From JASJCP01 sp051155735 (lineage in GTDB: Bacteria > Cyanobacteriota > Cyanobacteriia > Cyanobacteriales > Xenococcaceae), in assembly GCA_051155735.1 (NCBI GenBank), contig DAXETX010000320.1, positions 1 through 6,147 on the forward strand: a DNA stretch of 6,147 nt, in the 5' to 3' direction. The position numbers and the translations under genes are program-made. This document shows, one piece after another, positions 5,543 to 6,147 of the stretch. Positions within the stretch are counted from its first letter, which is position 1; the number at the start of each line of letters is the position of its first letter. Under the pieces are notes generated by a model. That model was given only the letters and a program-made list of their open reading frames with translations. It was not told the origin of the DNA and did no database searches.

Positions 5543-5578
5543 GTGAAACTTGCTAAGTTAAGAACCACTATAATTTAG
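5543..5578 (-). repeat. Right imperfect inverted repeat of the inserted segment
   Basis: This arm holds GTGAAACT (5543-5550), CTAAG (5553-5557) and TATAATTTAG (5569-5578), the reverse complements of blocks in the left arm. It includes an outward-facing TATAAT on the forward strand (5569-5574). Also present is a 5-bp stem AACTT/AAGTT (5547-5551 with 5555-5559). On the reverse strand this stem is followed by TCACTTTTTCC, so it might act as a weak terminator for the MalF-like gene. Confidence 0.4.
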
Positions 5579-5585
5579 CCTTGAG

Positions 5586-5593
5586 CGATCTAA
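5586..5593 (+). repeat. Right 8-bp direct repeat CGATCTAA
   Basis: This is the second copy of CGATCTAA. On the reverse strand it contains the TAG stop of the MalF-like permease (5590-5592), so the coding sequence stays intact up to its stop whichever copy is ancestral. Confidence 0.5.
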
Positions 5594-6147
5594 GCGAATT
5601 TGTTGCGGTTAAATAGCCATGCAACCAAAGCTACGGTAGTAATTAAACTAACAAAAGTTGCGACTACTAATGCAGCACCATAACCGAAGTCTAAATAGCG
5701 CATTACTGTCGAATAAATATAGATAGAAACTGTTTCAGTTGAGCCAGCAGGTCCTCCGCCAGTCATCACTTGAACTAAATCAAAAATGCCAAAAGCTTGA
5801 GCAAATCTAAATAATAAAGCGATCGCGATTTGAGGCATTAATAAAGGCAAGGTAATCTGAGAAAAACTTTGCCAAGGACTAGCTCCATCAATTTTATGCG
5901 CTTCATATAAATCTAGGGAAATCGATTGTAATCCTGCTAGCAAAATAATACTAATAAAAGGGGTAGTTTTCCATACATCAGCAATAATTAGGGCGATCAT
6001 CGCTAAACCTGGTTCTCCTAACCAATTAATGCCAGTTTCAATCAAGCCCAATCGCTGTAAAATATCGTTAGCCACACCAAAGCGGTCATTAAAGATCCAA
6101 GCCCAAGCTAAGCCCATAATCGCGGTTGGTAATGCCCAGGGAATAAT
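5590..6147 (-). CDS. MalF-like carbohydrate ABC transporter permease (CUT1 family), N-terminus missing
   Basis: The frame is open to the right edge, so the ATG at 6117 is internal: codons before it read IIPWALPTAI and continue directly into MGLAWAWIF, a conserved core of MalF-type permeases. About 185 C-terminal residues are visible. The EAA loop that contacts the ATPase reads YEAHKIDGA, followed by TLPLLMPQI. Next comes QVMTGGGPAGSTETVSIYIY with YLDFGYGAAL, the usual MalF-branch signature, then a last membrane helix and the short tail NRNKFA. It should form a heterodimeric membrane channel with the MalG-like protein encoded at 3891-4754. The ATPase, binding protein and N-terminal half lie outside or elsewhere. 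It ends at TAG 5590-5592 inside the CGATCTAA repeat. The neighbouring AT-rich ORF is convergent, 86 bp away. Confidence 0.95.
   Translation of the reverse strand: MIPWALPTAIMGLAWAWIFNDRFGVANDILQRLGLIETGINWLGEPGLAMIALIIADVWKTTPFISIILLAGLQSISLDLYEAHKIDGASPWQSFSQITLPLLMPQIAIALLFRFAQAFGIFDLVQVMTGGGPAGSTETVSIYIYSTVMRYLDFGYGAALVVATFVSLITTVALVAWLFNRNKFA

Larger units (their letters stand above)
4777..5593. mobile_element. Putative inserted segment splitting the two sugar-permease genes
   Basis: An AT-rich block separates a MalF-like and a MalG-like gene that are normally adjacent. It is bounded by CGATCTAA direct repeats and has imperfect inverted repeats near its ends. It carries one opposite-strand ORF of far lower G+C than the flanking genes. 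Reducing the two CGATCTAA copies to one removes 809 bp and leaves a 26-nt spacer between the permease genes. No transposase or integrase is present, so if this is an element it is non-autonomous or decayed. The inverted repeats are not flush with the direct repeats: the left one overlaps the direct repeat by 4 bp, and the right one stops 7 bp short. This weakens a simple transposon model, and illegitimate recombination at a short homology is an alternative. Confidence 0.4.

Noticed and set aside
4781..5578. A complete insertion sequence
   Set aside because: The only ORF inside has no transposase-like DDE, HUH or recombinase motif, and the inverted ends are imperfect and not flush with the direct repeats; only a putative inserted segment is claimed.
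1..6147. tRNA, rRNA or CRISPR array
   Set aside because: No tRNA TTC-loop/CCA pattern, rRNA segment or regularly spaced direct repeat with spacers was recognised on either strand by eye.

Overview
The window looks like chromosomal DNA of a cyanobacterium. GCGATCGC (the HIP1 octamer that cyanobacteria over-represent) occurs five times (724, 751, 2248, 3554, 5819), the DNA is AT-rich (about 40% G+C in four sampled lines of trpS), and gene content fits: an exported pentapeptide-repeat protein, a DUF4864-like protein and a YitJ-type methylenetetrahydrofolate reductase. No genus can be assigned with confidence.

Left part, forward strand. The 3' end of a gene for an acidic protein with a tandem repeat of about 112 residues (1-696) is followed by a 248-bp gap holding a double-HIP1 hairpin, two competing short stems and a TATAAT box. 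Next come trpS (tryptophanyl-tRNA synthetase, 945-1958) and, 51 bp later, a methylenetetrahydrofolate reductase gene (2010-2903). These two could share a transcript. The reductase gene runs tail-to-tail into the pentapeptide-repeat gene with only 10 bp between them.

Middle and right part, reverse strand. Read right to left: a MalF-like sugar ABC permease (5590 to beyond the right edge), a MalG-like sugar ABC permease (3891-4754), a small DUF4864-like gene 28 bp further on, and the pentapeptide-repeat gene (2914-3351), which has its own strong Shine-Dalgarno site. The two permeases would form the membrane channel of one CUT1-type carbohydrate importer. Its binding protein and ATPase are not in the window.

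The most interesting region is 4777-5593. The two permease genes, normally adjacent, are split by about 0.8 kb of very AT-rich DNA (23% G+C by hand count over 5101-5460). It holds an unrecognised ORF on the opposite strand, two heptamer repeat tracts and imperfect inverted ends, each containing an outward-facing TATAAT. The segment is bounded by the 8-bp direct repeat CGATCTAA. Collapsing the two copies to one would put the MalF stop 26 nt from the MalG start, an ordinary operon spacing. This suggests a past insertion of a small element or cargo gene, with the MalG-like gene now probably read from a promoter at the end of the insert. The interpretation is inference; the repeats and spacing are read directly from the sequence.
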